A DNA stretch of 64,000 bases from Amoebidium appalachense. Its lineage: Eukaryota > Ichthyosporea. The notes beneath the pieces were generated by a model. It saw only the letters and a program-made list of their open reading frames with translations, was not told the origin of the DNA and ran no database searches. The first letter of the stretch is position 1; each line of letters opens with the position of its first letter. This document shows, piece by piece, positions 34,099 to 64,000 of the stretch. The DNA is taken from NCBI GenBank assembly GCA_963693365.1, contig CAVNZM010000008.1, positions 9,920,001 to 9,984,000 of the forward strand, read 5' to 3'. Position numbers and translations under genes: made by a program.

Positions 34099-34124
34099 AC
34101 GACTTTTGAAACATCAAAAGTCGT
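34099..34124. repeat. Perfect 11-bp hairpin
   Basis: ACGACTTTTGA, loop AACA, TCAAAAGTCGT. A free-standing inverted repeat in the intergenic region; no T-run follows it. It may be a relic of a small mobile element or an RNA hairpin. Confidence 0.7.
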
Positions 34125-34348
34125 CTGCTGTTAAGTCATAGAGAAAAAGTCACATTGGGAACCGAAGGCCTGGCACAAGTGATTTTGTGTTGCATGCTAA
34201 TGCCAAGATGATACTGGTATGGGGAGGGAGCTCACGGGGAGCTGCAGAGCCTGAACACAAGTGGGTGGGTAGGCCAACGGGTGAGTGGGCGCTTGGGGGA
34301 TGGGTGGGTGATGGTTGGGTGGATGAGTTGGTGGGTAGATGAATTGTT

Positions 34349-34392
<44 letters not shown>

Positions 34393-34743
34393 TTTAGTCC
34401 GACGATCTAGAAATTCAATGGCGTTGGACGAGGAGTGTGGCGACAATATTCACAGCCAGTGAGGTACAGGACCATATGTAGATGAATTTTTTTCGAAAGA
34501 GAAAGGAGGGGAAGGGGAGGAGGGGAGCGTGCTAATGGGGAAGGAGCGCCTGGGCATATGCATGTCCATCAAAATACACAACAGGAGATAGCTGGTGCTT
34601 TTATGGAAAAGGAGTCTGGCAAGCTTCAAGAAGCCCCGTAGGAATGGAACAGCCTAAGGGGTTAGAAAGGCAATGAAATTTTGGATTGCCAGAAGGCTGA
34701 ATGTTTTTTTTTTTGTTTTTTTTTGTTTTTTTTGAGGGGGGGG

Positions 34744-34787
<44 letters not shown>

Positions 34788-34910
34788 AGTCTCGGGTAAC
34801 GGTTATTGGTATTTCTTTCTTCTCAAATGATTTAGTGATTCATTTCATACCTGTGTGCCTCTTTTTTGTGGGCGGGCGGGTGCTGGTGGTGGTCTTTTTT
34901 TTTTTTTTTT

Positions 34911-34941
<31 letters not shown>

Positions 34942-35294
34942 GGGAGAGGGTTGGCCCTGAAGGAGAAGGTGGATCATCACACTCATGTTAGAAATGTTTT
35001 GAGCACACACGCAGGCAGATGCTTGAATGTTGGTGGGATGGAATAGGGAAATAGGGATTGACAAGGAGCTGAGTCAGAACCAGATTTAAAAAAAACAGCA
35101 CGTTGTTGCCCCACTTGACCAAAACAGGTGGTATGGAATATAATGTTGAAGGAAGGTGGGGGAGGCGACATTTATACCACGGTGACACAAGGCCGTTTAC
35201 ACCATGGATATTAGTGCACCGTGTACACTGTGGTAGGGCCGGCCATCTCAGGTGGCGTACCGTAATGATACAAATGCAGCCCATATTTATCCAG

Positions 35295-35331
<37 letters not shown>

Positions 35332-35450
35332 TCTTAGTAACAGCTCAAACTTTAGTCTTACTAACATGTACAGGCGTAAGTGTTTTGGGCCAGTTTATGT
35401 GTATGCATCAACAAGGGGGGGGGGGGGAGGGACGGAGGGGAGGGGGAGGG

Positions 35451-35484
<34 letters not shown>

Positions 35485-35715
35485 CGGGGGGGGGGGCAAT
35501 ACTGCAAATGGATGGGAGCCTCGGGTCGACAGATGGCAGGTTGGCTGTAGCCCGGATAACCGGTTTTTTTTTTACGGGAAAGCAGGTTTCTTGCTGAAAG
35601 AAAAGAACGAAGGTGCAGGAAATTTCTTGAGGAAATGAAGTTGCAGATGCAGGTCAAAATAAAGCAACAAGTGGTACTTGCAGTACATTACGTGGAGCGA
35701 AGGAGGTGGGGGGGA

Positions 35716-35751
<36 letters not shown>

Positions 35752-36186
35752 GGAGGGGGGGGGGGGGAGACAGGAAAGTTGTGCACCGGAAAAATTCTGT
35801 GTTTAACTTCTCGCTAGGTCTGTTAAGTGAAACCCGTTCTTTTTCTGGCTCGACGTGTAGTTCCGAATTTCTGGATTCAAAGGTTCGGCCTATTCGAAGT
35901 GTGTGTTATTCCCTTACAAATCTGCTGTGCTGAAAATGACGAGCACTTGCACGCTCCTGCTTCCACTCAGCCTGGATTGTCCCTGTCCCCCCCCTTTACG
36001 ATCTGTGTCTAGGCGGAAGACGGTAAGCTCCCCTGAAGCAGTGCCTCGCTGGGAGTGAAACGGGATAAATAAAAAATAAATAAGCATTGTCCCCCCCCCC
36101 CCCCCTCCCCTCCCCTCCCCCCTTCCTCTCTCTCTTCCCCCTTCCCCCCGGGCTTTTAGGCAAGATTGACACATCGTCAAATGTCT

Positions 36187-36410
36187 TTGTGGCTGCCATA
36201 AGGGAAAACTTTAAGGCTGCCATAAAGCTCGGGTTTGAGATCTCGGTTTCTAGTGGTTGGAAATGGGTCAGTTCGACTCCCACAGTCTACTTGTGTAATA
36301 GGGACATGCCACAAACAAAAATTTTGCTGATTACGAATATTCTGGGCTGAGATCTCCGATCGCCACCTTGTGGCAGCCATAACGAAACTCCTCAATTGAG
36401 TGGCAGCCAC
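36187..36410. repeat. Scattered direct and inverted GGCTGCCA/TGGCAGCC motifs
   Basis: TGTGGCTGCCATAA (36187) and GGCTGCCATAAAG (36212) face TGTGGCAGCCATAAC (36369) and GTGGCAGCCACGA (36401) in inverted orientation around a ~150-bp centre. This suggests a degenerate MITE-like or foldback element. Confidence 0.4.
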
Positions 36411-36738
36411 GAGGAGAGGATGCCTGTGTCGTGTCAAAATTCCCTAAAAAGTGTCTGCCTCAGCGCCCCCCCCCCCCCCCCCCCCCCCGGGTCGTTTGTT
36501 ATAATTATTGTGAAGATTTCCGGTACACCAAATGTGGTTTTCTTTCCCTTCTCAGGAAACTGGTCTATAACATCCAAAAGCAGCTCAAAAAACATGTAGT
36601 AATCCATCATAGGAACGTTCAACGAGCATCCTTCGGCACCAACTCCGTTGGAAGACACAGCCGTCTAAAGCATTAACAGGAAGCGTTCTAGTGCATGATC
36701 ATGATCCAGAATTTCCTGATGCACAACTTTCTACTTGA

Positions 36739-36773
<35 letters not shown>

Positions 36774-37447
36774 CTCAAGGGAGATTCCAAGGGGGAGGGG
36801 GAGAGGGGGGGGGAGGGGGGAGAGAGAGAGAGAGAGGGGGGGGGGGGGGGGGGGGGGGGGGGCAACTGGCCATGGGGCAAAGCTCGGGGGACTTCAAAGA
36901 CCAGTACTCCAGTTGCAGGGAAGGAGAGGCTCGATACTGCCGGGCCAGACTGCAGCCAGACAGCCACAAGGCATCAAGTACATGGCCATATAGTCTAAGA
37001 TAGTGTGCGCACACATGTTTTAGGAGGCCTTCAAGTTGGTCTGCTAATGCGGCAAGCATTATCAATTCCGGGGCATACTAGCTGTTGGCATCACATGCCC
37101 ATGGACATGGTACAGGGGTGCATGCATAATATGCATATGCTGAGCCAATTAAAAACCCCAGCTCATAGCCCAGAGCCACCGGCAAGTTCATATGGTGTTT
37201 TTTACACTTTAAAAACTACTCACAAGCATGGTAATCGGATCGATCCTGCAACATCACTAAAATGCGGAAGTCCTTACTTGTCACTAGGGGTTTACACACT
37301 TTTTATTGCGTGGACACTGCCGGAGGCCCAGCCACATTCGACGGCCTACTGCGTTTTCCAGCGCAGCCAATCAAATGCAGCCAGTGACATATGTACATGC
37401 TAGGCAACAATGAGCGCCATCGTAGTATATGACACCCCTATTACATA

Positions 37448-38107
37448 TTATGGGTAAGCAGAGGCTAGCATCGGTAGCTCCGAAAGAAAGTTAAGGCACC
37501 GGATCACAATATCATACTGTGCAGCATTAATAAGGTGATCTAGGATAGTCATCTTAAAACGGATATATTGAGGAAGAGAGGAAGAAAAGAGAATAAAACC
37601 GCCAATAACCTCCGGTTCTAATACGTTAGCTAACAGGTTGCACTTATTGATAGATATGCAGCCGCGAGTAAACCGCCCCCCACACATATTACACATACGA
37701 GCAGGAGACACCAGCAACCGATTACACCGCGTCACACCACCGGAATGCAGAATGGTGGCTACTTTAGTGTAAATGCTTAGGACTAGGAGAAAGATAGGAG
37801 CTACTATCTGCACACTAAGCAACTTGGCAACCTTGAAGTCAAAGTTTGTAAAGACACAACTGCTGATATGGGGATGTATAATGCCTGTGGGTACCGATGC
37901 TCCACGAGCTCGAGCCATACACATCTGCACACATGTGTAGCCTGCTAGTTCTGCCCCGTTCGGACTCAGCAACCCCCCCCCCCCCCCCCCCCCCCTGCCC
38001 GCCCGCCCGCTTGTCCGAACGTACCCAAGAACACTAAAAAGAGAAAGGAGTACAGTGTCACACAGATACCGACACTCTCGGCTGTGTGACCATAAATGTG
38101 CCATCAT
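37448..38107 (-). CDS. Possible hypothetical protein, 219 aa (doubtful)
   Basis: An ATG-started frame with one plausible membrane segment (VAPIFLLVLSIYTKVATIL) and scattered Cys. It runs through a poly-C tract ([14 protein letters not shown]), and no family is recognised. It sits between GLDC and the kinase gene in otherwise empty sequence. It is kept only because it is the longest non-repetitive frame in this spacer; it may be chance. Confidence 0.15.
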   Translation of the reverse strand: MMAHLWSHSRECRYLCDTVLLSLFSVLGYVRTSGRAGRGGGGGGGLLSPNGAELAGYTCVQMCMARARGASVPTGIIHPHISSCVFTNFDFKVAKLLSVQIVAPIFLLVLSIYTKVATILHSGGVTRCNRLLVSPARMCNMCGGRFTRGCISINKCNLLANVLEPEVIGGFILFSSSLPQYIRFKMTILDHLINAAQYDIVIRCLNFLSELPMLASAYP

Positions 38108-38522
38108 TTAAGGTGGAAAGGGTTTATTGTCCATTCGTCACTGCGACAGTTCGGAATTTGAAAGTCAATAATTTAATGCAATTGAGTTGACATATCATTC
38201 ATAATAGTTACGCATAGGTACACAGCTTTAGACTATATACAGGAAGAGTTAATATGTAGAGGCTTCACGATTGGGTGGGTTTAAAAATTAAATTTTAGCT
38301 ACAACCAATGGCTATGTGCGGCATCACTGACTGTAGCCATCATATGATTACAACACTGTTGGTGAGAATAATCTCTATGTATCTAACTATCTCCACATGC
38401 AAACATTCATACTGGTAATTCGCAGGCGCATGGTTCGAAGTGAGAATATTACTTATTACAAATAAGTTCTGTCATTTGCATTTAGATTTCTCATCAACAA
38501 TCATTAATCATTAAAAGTTAAA

Positions 38523-49511
<10,989 letters not shown>

Positions 49512-50497
49512 GTTGAGTCTGGCTACCTCATCCTCTTTTGGATTGCAGCCAAGGGCACAATGCTCACCCTGGGCTCTTGTGTTTTGCAAATTGATCTGGT
49601 TCTGTTTTTAACTCTGTGTTTGTCTCCGAGCAATGGAAAAAAGGGGGAAAGCGGCGGCAAAGCTTGCAGGTAAACTGAACTTAAACTCTTCAATTCACCG
49701 AGATGCTTCATGTATACAACAAGTACATACATACGGAGATCGGCCAACTCTCTTTATGAAGCTCAGCTCGGCCAACACTGGCCCAACAGCTGTAAACTTT
49801 GCTGGCCCTGGCCCTGGCTGGGGAAAACATATCTGATTTTTACGCAAAAGTTATTTTGGCGGGATATTTGTGATAGCGCAAATGCCAAACTGTGCCAGCA
49901 GGCTGATGATACAGAAAGACTCGAAAAGGCACAGCGAAACGTAGCAGAATGTAGCGCAGCTTCGGTCAAGTTGCAAGGAGAAACCTAGACATTATGATAG
50001 TAGAGGCAGTGAGGCTGTTTGAGCCGCGTTCGTTCTTCTTTTCTCGTGCTCGCCCTGTCCATTCCATGTTTTCGCATCAATCATCATCAAGTTAGCCGGA
50101 CGGCCAGTTGGATCCTCTCCTTGTCTTCACTCGAATGGAGGAACATGGCCTGTTTTTGATCACTTGGATTTGTTACCTGGAAGTCCCCTATAACAAACAC
50201 AACCTCTAGCTTTAATTTTTTGAAGATCTTGACCAGAATACAACAGTGAATAGCGGATGGTCGTTAGGCCCGGCATCGAAATCTTGTTTTTTGGTGAGTC
50301 CCGAGTGAGCACGAGCTGCTAGGTTTTCTTAAAAATCCCAGACGATGTTATGGTGCTCAAACGAAGTCCAGCCTAAAGCACAAATTAGCGACTCGCACAA
50401 GCAGAATTCAGCCTTCACTTGCATGATTCGGTTACCTTTCTAAAGAAATGCACAGCCAAGGCCGGAGCCTTTCACCGGCCCCTGTGACCGACAGACC
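49512..50497. promoter_or_regulatory. Divergent intergenic region, kinase / oxidoreductase
   Basis: 986 bp between divergent start codons (49511 minus, 50498 plus) with little simple repeat, like the bystin/DUF1761 spacer. No TATA box or strong palindrome stood out. A long first leader for either gene could lie here. Confidence 0.45.
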
Positions 50498-58502
<8,005 letters not shown>

Positions 58503-58512
58503 TTAGGCCTGG

Positions 58513-58514
<2 letters not shown>

Positions 58515-58605
<91 letters not shown>
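58515..58605. repeat. (GT)n microsatellite just after the oxidoreductase stop
   Basis: About 45 GT units starting 12 bp after the stop codon, so it should lie in the 3' untranslated region. On the transcript it would pair with the (AC)n runs in the upstream introns. Confidence 0.9.
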
Positions 58606-58606
<1 letters not shown>

Positions 58607-58700
58607 TAATTTTTGATGTGTATTATAATGGCTATTTCGAATGTGATATAATATAAAATTCTATTGTGCTAGGCTGCTGTTGTTAATTTTTTATTTTATT

Positions 58701-58895
<195 letters not shown>

Positions 58896-59382
58896 CGTGT
58901 GTTGTTTGGGGGGGGGGGGGAGGGGAGGGGGGGGGGGGGGGGGTCTTGCGCGCTGTACTAGATTATCGTTCTGCAGTGATAATGAATGTTGGTTTTTTGT
59001 GTGCATTCAATGATTATTTGTATTCGTGAATGATATGCTGCATGGCAAAACAACACTTTACAACGCACATATGCGCCGGTCGTATTGGGTGTGCCGGATC
59101 CCCCTACTACTATCGGTTTTTTTGTAGTGTACATACAGGCATTTTAGATGATTTTCTCTCCCGTCACCTAACCGTCATAACACTTAAGTTTACCATTTTA
59201 TTGTATTTTTTATGTATTATCGATTTGCCGAATGTTCCTTTCCTATCTGAATCGAAGTGGCAAATATACAGTGGCAACCTGGGCCTGCCACAAAATGGCT
59301 TCTGGAAGTTATGTCAGTGTAAGTGTGGGGTCCCATGGCACTCGGCAGCATCTGTCGCACCTACACACACACCGTCACACAG

Positions 59383-59428
<46 letters not shown>

Positions 59429-59885
59429 ATGCAGACGTTTCAATGGTTTCATGCATTTTGCCGTCTTGGACTACATGGCCAGGGCTGAGTTGCTGGGATA
59501 CAGCAGACGCACCCGGATGACGTCAGTCTTTAGCTCGTGAGCCGTCACTTGCGATCAATGAAGGGATGATAATGGCACTCTCTTGTGTTCAAGAGGGCCG
59601 TGCTCCAGCGTTCTCGAGGTCTCCTGCAGTGACGAGGCTGAAGTTTCTCTTTGTGCCTGTCACTTATTGTGTATCACTTGGTAATGAGTCCAACTTAGTA
59701 AAGCATAGCCAGTTTTTGCCCCAGTTCACACTGTTCATATACTATTTATTCCATAACAACTTCGCTATTCACGTAGTCAGTTACCTGAAACCAGGGCCGA
59801 TAGAGCAACCGCTGCCTGTTGCATCGATCACTGTCCTTGCGATCTCCAACACACACTTAATAATAACTCATCTTTGCTTTCCAAG

Positions 59886-61129
59886 ATGTCATACAGCGCA
59901 AACAGAGGCACAACTGGGGGCCGTTCATACCCAAGAAGCCAATATGTGCCACCGACACCATACAAGCAACAGTACAGAGGGGGAGGCAACACCGTGCCTG
60001 GAGCCGGTGGCCAGTCTACATATAACCAAAACAAATCGCAAAAGATTCCCGGTAACGAGGGGTTCATGTGCACCATAAACCACGTTACGTTGCAACTTTT
60101 ACCTACGGAGATGAGGGTTCTTGCTTGCTCGCAGACATACCCTATTAGAGACAGGTTGAAAGGGCTTGGGTTTCGTTGGCACACAGAGGGACATGCGTGC
60201 TGGGTGAAAAGCGGTATGACGGACCATGTGGAAGCAGGCAAGTTGTTAGTTGATATCATCAAAATCTTGAACGGAGAGAACGAGTTGCCGAAAGAGAAAC
60301 AGCCAGAAACGCGGTCGGTCTCTCTAACGCAAGAGCAGATTCAAGAGCTGCTAGAAGGAGTCACGGCCGACGATTTGAACATGAGTTCTCCGGAAATGCC
60401 AACAGCAAAGAGAACTCTGGCCTGGGAGGAAAAATGCCTGCAAAACACCCCCAAAAAAAGTTCGAACAGAGACTTCGAGGGAGGTAGTATTGTCGAAGAA
60501 AGAAATAGATGATCTCACGGAGGGAATTTTCAGCGATGACAGCAACGGTGCACATGAACAAACACAAACAACCAAAACAACGACCCCTTTCAAGAACACA
60601 CCAGCTAGTTTTACGCAAACCAGTCAAGCTGTTGTGTTGACAGATGCAGACAGGGATGCACTTCTCGAGGGGGTTGATCTGGATGAGGACATTGTTGCTG
60701 GAGCTGATGTGATGCTTGCTTCGCCCACCCAGAGTCTTCCCCCCACACAAGACATGCTGCTCCAGCAAAACTCCTTCAGTCAGGTGGGTAAATTTGGGCC
60801 GTCCCGTCCCTGCCATCCCTAAAGCACACACAGCACGAGCACGTTCACGCTCACACGCTGGAACCCATGATATACGCACAATCTAAGCTCGTCTACACTG
60901 GGAAATGTGCCGTACTTGTATATGCGACAGGCTCTGCGTACTCTCCGATCTAGGAGTTACGTGCAGCCTTCTGGGCACCTTTTCTTTTTTCACCCTTTCA
61001 GTTTTTTTCTTAGTGTCGCAATTTGTAACAACTGTACTATTACTTTTACGTAAACATGGAAACTCCTGAATCAGGCGGTCAGGAGCAACTACGTTCTATG
61101 CTGGTGCAGAGCACACTGGGCATAATATG
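59886..61129 (+). CDS. Unrecognised protein with three acidic LLEGV-type repeats; frameshifted
   Basis: Exon 1 starts at ATG 59886 (MSYSANRGTTGGRSYPRSQY) and exon 2 is 61083-61129. The Gly/Tyr/Gln-rich N-terminus (~1-60) looks disordered. Residues ~70-120 contain YPIRDRLKGLGFRWHTEGHA then CWVKSGM, a small domain shaped like LKxLGFRWxxxxxxW modules. The frame breaks near 60449-60460, at a run of five C and seven A, and hits a stop at 60512. The next frame is open from there to the donor at 60783 (CAG|GTGGGT). Three related motifs span the break: SLTQEQIQELLEGVTADD, VLSKKEIDDLTEGIFSDD, VLTDADRDALLEGVDLDE. Both frames therefore belong to one protein, and the break is a homopolymer sequencing error, a recent mutation, or less likely recoding. 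Function is unknown. Confidence 0.6.
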
Positions 61130-61259
61130 GTAAGATACATAATTGTAGTGAAGGGAGCTAGATCTGAAGGGGCTGCTAATGGCATGTGCCTTTATCTGTG
61201 TGTGTGTTCATGTGAAAGAATAAAATGGAGAGAACACAAGGAGGGCGGGAAAGCATGCG

Positions 61260-61320
61260 CCGGGGGGGGGAGGGCGGGGCTGCTTGGGGGGGGGGGGGGG
61301 GGGGGGAGGAGGGAGGGTTT
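61260..61320. repeat. G-rich tract in intron
   Basis: Two G-runs of ~10 and ~20, separated by AGGGCGGGGCTGCTT. No coding signal was seen around it (61130-62360 is otherwise featureless apart from an A-run at 62277-62305). Confidence 0.6.
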
Positions 61321-62271
61321 CGTTGCAGTGGGGGAAGGAGGGGAGAGGAATGGCCTAGATAGGCCATCAGATAGGGTATAAGGTTATGATCAAAGGTATG
61401 TGCATTGGCTCTGATTGATGCTAACAGTGTGCCCATGCAGAGTACCCCACCGTGTGAGCTTACGACGAACAGAGGTGGAGGTTATGCTTCACCCACCATC
61501 TTGTATGAGGTAGAGTCCACCGCATCAGAGGCAGAGTAACCCTTTCAGTTGAAAGGTAGTTCACATAGCCATGAATCTTACTTGTAGGCTTATCTATAAA
61601 CGTTGGGTTGTTTTCTCTGTAGCTATTTTTGGTCAAGAATGAACGATTGATAGACGGACTGCAGCTGGTGTCGCAGTGTTTTTGCTTTTCCTCAAGTGTT
61701 TATGAAGCATATGGTATACGCCAAAATATGTAAAAGGCCCAACTTGGTGATCAAGTTCCTACACTTCAACGTCAAGAATTGTGTATGCTTCATGTAGTTT
61801 TACTGTATTACTTTTCAAATAATCGTGCATGCCGATATTACGTACTCTTTTACGCAGAGCCAAATTGCTGGTCACAGTGAATGGACCATGAACAATGCCC
61901 AGTTACCATACGAGAGGAATGCAGGTGCCTTGCACACGGGGAAAATGGTGTGCTTTCGTGTTTACTGGCCAGCAATTTGTGGTTACAACAGGCTGAGCAG
62001 GCAAGTTGCATACGATGGGCTGGGAAACTGACGCATGCTCATAAATTAGCACGTTCGTAAACTCTAGCTGCAAGGCAAGGGTTATGTACAGCTGGCTGTA
62101 CATGTGACGCCGACGGTACAAGTATGAGCATATGTTTGGCCAAGCCCGAGACCAATTTGAAATCATTCTGTGGCTGCAGGTATTTGCACTAGTTAGTGTC
62201 TGTTAGACCTAACACGTACTGACGTGTTGCCGCACGTGCGACGTTTTAACATCTACTCAGGCGGCCCTTTT

Positions 62272-62307
<36 letters not shown>

Positions 62308-62365
62308 AAGGAGACACCGCCTCAGTAGGTGGTAGCTGTTAGACGGTCTTTCACGTTTTTTGCCA

Positions 62366-62770
62366 GGGGTGGGTTCAAGTTGCCATGCGTGCGTATGCGT
62401 TCACGAGCGTCGACCGGCATGACCTCGGCCCGCCCGGCCAGCGGCACGTACAGGTGCATCTTCTTGACATATGGTATGAAAAGGTGCCGATGTTGCTTGG
62501 CCCAGGGGGAGGAGGGGGAGGGGAGAGGGGAAGGGGGGGGGGGGGGGGGGGGATAAAGGGGGAGAGGTCTTGGGCTATACTACGGGTGGTGGTATGCCAG
62601 TAGTGGTGGTGGTCGAGGGGAGAGCGGACGGAGGGGGGGTGGGGGGTGGGGGAGAGAGAGAGACCGGGCATGATTACGCAAGCGAGCTTGAGCTCGAGGA
62701 TTTTGGCGGGAAGATCAACTGGCATCAAAAGCAGATGACGCGGCTCACACCTCTGCACACAATGGCGGAA
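62366..62770 (+). CDS. Possible exons of the downstream gene (uncertain)
   Basis: Two segments with coding-like composition: 62366-62473 (acceptor TTGCCAG, donor TG|GTATGA) reads VAMRAYAFTSVDRHDLGPPG and onward, and ~62683-62770 reads ELELEDFGGKINWHQKQMTR and onward. They join in phase if the second acceptor is ACGCAAG|C, which is weak. On the minus strand the first segment also reads open, so strand is not certain. No family is recognised. Confidence 0.3.
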
Positions 62771-63063
62771 CCTGTCCCTTTTTTTTCTTGTTGACTTCAG
62801 ACTTTTGCCCGGGTCTTTTCATTCTAGATTCTGAGATCTATTTGGGTGTAGTAGATACTTTGCGGCTAGCTAAATTTCACCAGAGAAGCTGTACAGTTGG
62901 GTTGATGCCTGGAATTTTCTCGTTTTTTTTTTTTTGTTTGGCAAGGGAGATCGAAAATTATGGGCCGTAACGGCTCACTCTTGCAGATGTTAAAGAACAA
63001 AACTCCACCTATATACTTTCCACTGAGGCCCTCACTTTTCCTTCGCTTTTTATTTTCAGCATC

Positions 63064-63640
63064 ATGGAGCTATCAAGTGAAAACATAGATGTAGATTCAA
63101 TACCAAGCCCCGGCAACCGCAAGCTCAAGGGGCCAGCGATTGAGTGGGTGGAGGTTACGGAGGGATGGGAGCGAACCGAGGCAGATAATGGCCTGTTGGG
63201 GCTTGACATTGCAACAGTGGAACCAGAAAGCATTGCAGCATTTCCAGAAGAAGGAGAAGGGGACGACGAGGAAGAGGTGGATTTGGATTGTGGGTTTTTT
63301 GTCGAACGGCGGATCTCGGCAACAACAATTGCTACACAGCACCCACACAAAAGGATGAAGCTGGAATTTTCTTCGGGCGAAAAAGAACAAGGAAAAGAAG
63401 AAAACTTATGCGCTGAGGCAATGGGAGGAGGCTTATCGTGTTATCAAAACGAACGTGAAGCGACGGGTGGTATGAGTGAGGAGGAGGAGGGTTTAATTGC
63501 GGCTTTGGGCACCGTTCCGCAGTATGTTCGGGAGGTGCAGAGATGGACACACGAGAATGAAGAAAGCGAGGATATATCGAGGAATGAGACAGAGACGGGG
63601 AGAGAGGCGGAGGGAGGAGAGATTGAGCGAGAAGGAAGGT
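63064..63640 (+). CDS. Acidic exon or protein start, unrecognised, runs toward right edge
   Basis: An open frame after a strong acceptor (TTTTTATTTTCAG at ~63059), with an ATG at 63064 (MELSSENIDVDSIPSPGNRK). It is very rich in Glu/Asp (EEGEGDDEEEVDLD; EEEEG) and reaches a GAAG|GTAGGG donor-like site at ~63640. It may be an internal exon of the gene beginning at 59886 or a separate gene. The following 360 bp to the edge are almost purely purine (GGAGAGAAAG-like) and could continue as Glu/Arg/Lys-rich coding sequence or be intron. Confidence 0.45.
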
Positions 63641-64000
63641 AGGGAAGGGGAAGAAAAGGAGAGGCAGAGGGATGAAGAGGGAGGGAAGGTGACGGGAGAA
63701 AGGGAGAGAGGGGCTGAGAAGGAGAAGGGAGTTATGAGGGGAAGGCATGGGAGAAGGGGTAAGAAGCAAAGTCGAAAGAGAGCGAGCGAACATAGCAGTG
63801 ATGTTATGGAGGAGAGCGAGGAGGGTGATGTGGTGTGTGGGGACAAGGAAAGTGAAGCTGGGATGGGAAAGTACAAGGAGGGAGAAAGAAAGGAAGGGGA
63901 AACGGGCATGGAGACAGAAATGGTGAGGGAAGAAGAGAGTAAAGAGGGAGAGGAGAAACCAACGGAGGGAGGCGAGCGAGAGAGAATGTTGGAACGGAGA

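Larger units (their letters stand above)
32721..38522. other. 5.8-kb intergenic region without a convincing gene
   Basis: Relatively AT-rich from 32750-33180 and 38100-38520. Several CCAAT/ATTGG boxes occur (33253, 33503, 33529, 37361), as do poly-G tracts (34352-34390, ~34758-34785, ~35297-35328, ~35720-35748, ~36740-36772) and T-run/G-run junctions (34895-34944). I saw no exon series with conserved protein sequence on either strand. Regulatory or non-coding transcripts cannot be excluded. Confidence 0.5.

Noticed and set aside
36255-36300. tRNA-like B-box (GTTCGACTCCC)
   Set aside because: The T-stem does not pair fully and no A-box or acceptor stem lies at the right distance.
62375-62758. 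Minus-strand gene with two MPVD-containing segments
   Set aside because: The same DNA reads better on the plus strand with plausible splice sites; left unassigned between strands at low confidence.

Overview
The window is nuclear DNA of an intron-rich eukaryote, most likely a protist or alga; I cannot place it more closely. The evidence is multi-exon genes with GT-AG introns (and one probable GC-AG intron), a glycine decarboxylase with a mitochondrial presequence, a complete bystin gene, and introns packed with (GT/AC)n, (GA/CT)n and very long poly-C/poly-G tracts. Nothing bacterial, organellar or CRISPR-like was seen. Most long ORFs in the window are microsatellite translations (poly-Pro, Gly, Thr-His, Cys-Val) and are not genes.

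Layout. (1) 166-4276, minus: a three-exon gene, cut by the left edge, joining a Cys/His-rich DUF6729-like region, a DDE-transposase-like block and a DEDDy 3'-5' exonuclease domain. (2) 5989-16333, minus: bystin, nine exons, 442 aa. (3) 16948-19732, plus: a small four-helix membrane protein resembling DUF1761, divergent from bystin over a 614-bp shared promoter region. (4) 21023-32318, minus: glycine dehydrogenase (GLDC, glycine cleavage P protein), fifteen exons, 992 aa; its 4.5-kb seventh intron holds an intact reverse-transcriptase ORF (27312-29342) and an ~890-bp interspersed repeat. (5) 32319-38522: 6 kb with the GLDC promoter, hairpins and homopolymers but no convincing gene. (6) 38523-49511, minus: a CAMK-like Ser/Thr kinase reconstructed as eighteen exons (750 aa) with an MG... 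N-terminus and an EF-hand-like segment. (7) 50498-58502, plus: a saccharopine-dehydrogenase-like oxidoreductase, twelve exons, 355 aa. (8) 59886 to the right edge, plus: an unrecognised gene or genes, including a protein with three copies of a short acidic motif interrupted by a homopolymer frameshift, then a very acidic exon.

The genes are unrelated housekeeping functions (ribosome assembly, mitochondrial glycine catabolism, signalling, redox), so this is an ordinary gene neighbourhood and not a pathway cluster. Exon structures of genes 1-4, 6 and 7 were assembled by hand from splice consensus, reading phase and family similarity recalled from memory; phases agree at every junction used. The unusual material is in the introns: a short repeat family that always follows poly-G and always lies in the same orientation relative to the host gene, splice sites that merge into microsatellites, the nested retroelement whose frame is open back into a GLDC exon, and a 54-bp cluster of restriction palindromes at 4930-4983 that looks like a polylinker.
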